Shown here piece by piece: positions 5,443 to 7,285 of a stretch of DNA of 7,285 bases. A program made the translations under genes and the position numbers. Origin of the DNA: an uncultured Fidelibacterota bacterium (GTDB taxonomy: Bacteria > Marinisomatota > Marinisomatia > Marinisomatales > UBA1611); the NCBI GenBank assembly GCA_913041325.1, contig CAJWHU010000074.1:1-7285 (forward strand), written 5' to 3'. The notes under the pieces were generated by a model. It made no database searches. It was not told where the DNA came from and saw nothing but the letters and a program-made list of their open reading frames with translations. Position 1 is the stretch's first letter, and each line of letters opens with the position of its first letter.

Positions 5443-7285
5443 ATGTTATACCGTTTTTTATCGATCGTGTTTATGTTTGTTTATTGTCATGTACAGGCAA
5501 AAACAAAACCAGTTGAGGGAATGGTAGTAAGCGATTCAAGCAGGTATTTGTCTGGGGTAAGCATTGTTTCCCTTCCCTCATCAAGCTCAACGAAAACTAA
5601 TGCTGAAGGAAGTTTTTATTTTGATATTCCCGTAGATGATAAAAAAATTACATTCAACTTAAGTGGCTATGCATCAGATACAATAAATGCTGTTCTGTAC
5701 AAAAACGATAGCAAAGTAGTTCTAAAAAAAATAATTCAGGTTAATTATCTGGACTCCATAAATACCAAAATTAGGTTTGTTTTGTCTAGAGGCAAAAAAA
5801 ATGAAATTGTATTTGTTAAAAATGATTTATCAAACAGAGGAATTTTTACAACTGAAGATATGATCAGGTATGATAGCAGAGTAATATTTCTTAATAATCA
5901 AATTGATCAGCTCATGTTTTATGTGAGAGGGTTTGACGTTAAAAATATGAAAAAGTTATACAATAATCTAAGAGTTGATTATCTGCGTGATCCTACTAAT
6001 AGCGTTAATGTCATTTCAAATCAGGGTCTATCCCAAATAACTATCACCAGTGGCGGTTTTAATAAGGTAATAGCCTCTCCGGGATTAATTAACTTTTTAC
6101 CTTCAATTGACTACAAGAATGAAATCTCTCTTAATATTGGCCGCATTAATGAAAATGGTAATAACGAAGATGGTTTTGCAACAGTAGCGACACGATATGC
6201 ATCGCTAAATGGTGGTTTTGGTTTAAGAGAAAATAATATTTTATCGATCAAGGATTCGTTGAAAACTACAGTACTAGATAATAATTATAGCGAGTACTCA
6301 AACATAGCAATTACAAACAGGAGGAACCTTGAAATTGTTCTATCAGGTTTTACGAATAGGGGACAATTTTTGAATCCTGCAGAGAATGATACCTCCGAGT
6401 CTACTAGCAATAATATTATGTTGAAGGTAGATCAATGGAGTCCTTTTACAGGGAGGATAAGTTTGTTTGGCTCGAATCAACAATTATATGGTACTGAAAA
6501 AAACAGTATTAATCATATAAGAAAAAACGATAAATGTAGTAGCTTGGGATTTTTGTTTGAAAATGACATTGATAATTTTTTATTTACCTTTTCAACGGTA
6601 TCTACTCTTATCAATTCGGACTGGATGATTGGCGAAAAAAGATTACAAATGGAGAGACAGGTTTCCCTTTTTACAGGCTCGACCCAGATTTTTTTCAACA
6701 AGCCCAATAGTGGGATGTACATAAAATATCTTAAAATGATCTTTAGCAAGGAGAGAACAGCTGATGTTCCTGACGTAATATCTACACTAAAAACAAAACC
6801 AAATTACTGGGACTTGAGCAGCTTTCAATTTAGTACATCTATGGCTGGCTCTAAAAATTCGCAGAGATCATTCCATTTAGATTTTGGCATTCACTCCAGC
6901 ATTCCAGACATTGAAAATACAATAAAAACCTTTTCAGGAGTATCTCTATTTGGAGATAGTTCAGACGTTTTGCCACAGAAACACTCTACCATTAGCTTTG
7001 GGACGTCGGCTAAACAAGTATTTAAAAAATATAATTGGGCTTATAGCTTTGATATTGATTTCTTTGATCATTTTTACAACGATAAAAGAAATCACATTCC
7101 AATTCTAGGTAGTAAAACAACTTACCCTATGAACATCGGTGATGTGAGATTGTCTGGCTTTACAGTTCAATTTCAGCTAGAGCCTTATGCTAGAAGATTA
7201 AAATTAGCCTCTCATATATCCACCCATCAAACAAATGATTTTTCAAAATTTCAATTTTTATCGAAAAACGTAGTAGACAATGAGA
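5443..7285 (+). CDS. TonB-dependent-receptor-like outer-membrane protein, 3' end outside window
   Basis: The frame runs open from ATG 5443 through the right edge (614 codons visible, no stop). Residues 1-19 are a signal peptide with a likely cut after VQA. Residues about 24-95 form a carboxypeptidase-regulatory-like beta-sandwich, with VEGMVVSD, the hallmark KTNAEGSFYFDIP and a closing SGYASD. Residues about 130-222 resemble a TonB-receptor plug: FYVRGFD (159-165), LSQITITSGGF (196-206) and SPGLINFLP (212-220). These correspond to the usual xxRGxD, I-x-V-x-xGG and GGxINxx positions, but the LDGV-type and other core plug motifs are degraded. From about 225 on, alternating polar and hydrophobic strands with Asn/Ser-rich loops suggest a beta-barrel. 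No N-terminal TonB box is evident. The likely role is uptake or export of a ligand across the outer membrane; the ligand is unknown. The ATG lacks a Shine-Dalgarno, but the signal peptide supports it. Confidence 0.75.
   Translation, partial: MLYRFLSIVFMFVYCHVQAKTKPVEGMVVSDSSRYLSGVSIVSLPSSSSTKTNAEGSFYFDIPVDDKKITFNLSGYASDTINAVLYKNDSKVVLKKIIQVNYLDSINTKIRFVLSRGKKNEIVFVKNDLSNRGIFTTEDMIRYDSRVIFLNNQIDQLMFYVRGFDVKNMKKLYNNLRVDYLRDPTNSVNVISNQGLSQITITSGGFNKVIASPGLINFLPSIDYKNEISLNIGRINENGNNEDGFATVATRYASLNGGFGLRENNILSIKDSLKTTVLDNNYSEYSNIAITNRRNLEIVLSGFTNRGQFLNPAENDTSESTSNNIMLKVDQWSPFTGRISLFGSNQQLYGTEKNSINHIRKNDKCSSLGFLFENDIDNFLFTFSTVSTLINSDWMIGEKRLQMERQVSLFTGSTQIFFNKPNSGMYIKYLKMIFSKERTADVPDVISTLKTKPNYWDLSSFQFSTSMAGSKNSQRSFHLDFGIHSSIPDIENTIKTFSGVSLFGDSSDVLPQKHSTISFGTSAKQVFKKYNWAYSFDIDFFDHFYNDKRNHIPILGSKTTYPMNIGDVRLSGFTVQFQLEPYARRLKLASHISTHQTNDFSKFQFLSKNVVDNE

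Noticed and set aside
6513..6749. 78-codon minus-strand frame with hydrophobic start
   Set aside because: It is antisense to the long outer-membrane reading frame, whose own domains continue smoothly through it.

Overview
The window is AT-rich and all recognised genes lie on the + strand. Several features suggest a Gram-negative bacterium of the Bacteroidota / Fibrobacterota-Chlorobiota / Neomarinimicrobiota (FCB-like) sphere. These are a TonB-receptor-like outer-membrane protein with a carboxypeptidase-regulatory-like N-terminal domain, lipoproteins with acidic residues right after the lipid cysteine, an ECF sigma factor followed by a single-pass membrane protein and an LTxxQ (Spy/CpxP-like) protein, and possible TAnnTTTG promoter elements. 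A marine Neomarinimicrobiota-type genome is my best guess, but it is an inference from protein style and not from a marker gene.

Region 1 (1-2186) is a tightly packed four-gene unit. It holds the 3' end of an ECF sigma-70 factor (region 4), a 129-residue single-pass membrane protein in the anti-sigma position (14-nt overlap), a 175-residue exported protein with two LTxxQ-like motifs (ATGA overlap), and a 332-residue probable lipoprotein of no named family (12-nt gap). It reads as a self-contained envelope-sensing or envelope-stress operon: a regulator, a candidate membrane-bound controller, and two exported proteins. The roles of genes 2 and 4 are inferred from position.

Region 2 (2187-5273) starts after a 118-nt gap with a weak promoter candidate. 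It holds a clear, full-length phosphoserine aminotransferase (serC), an unlisted 52-codon ORF for a small two-helix membrane protein (3433-3591), and a 555-residue amidohydrolase of the YtcJ-like Amidohydro_3 family that appears to be a lipoprotein. Gaps are short (39 and 14 nt), so the three may be co-transcribed, although no metabolic link is evident.

Region 3 (5274-7285) is a 169-nt AT-rich spacer with a perfect 12-bp inverted repeat enclosing an 8-bp one. It is followed by a long reading frame that runs off the right edge. This frame encodes a signal peptide, a carboxypeptidase-regulatory-like beta-sandwich, a degenerate TonB-receptor plug-like region and a beta-barrel-like remainder. Both ends of the window cut genes.

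No rRNA, tRNA, CRISPR array, transposase or long repeat was seen. The most interesting items are the sigma-linked envelope operon with its unusual accessory proteins, the small membrane-protein ORF after serC, the structured spacer, and the divergent TonB-receptor-like protein.
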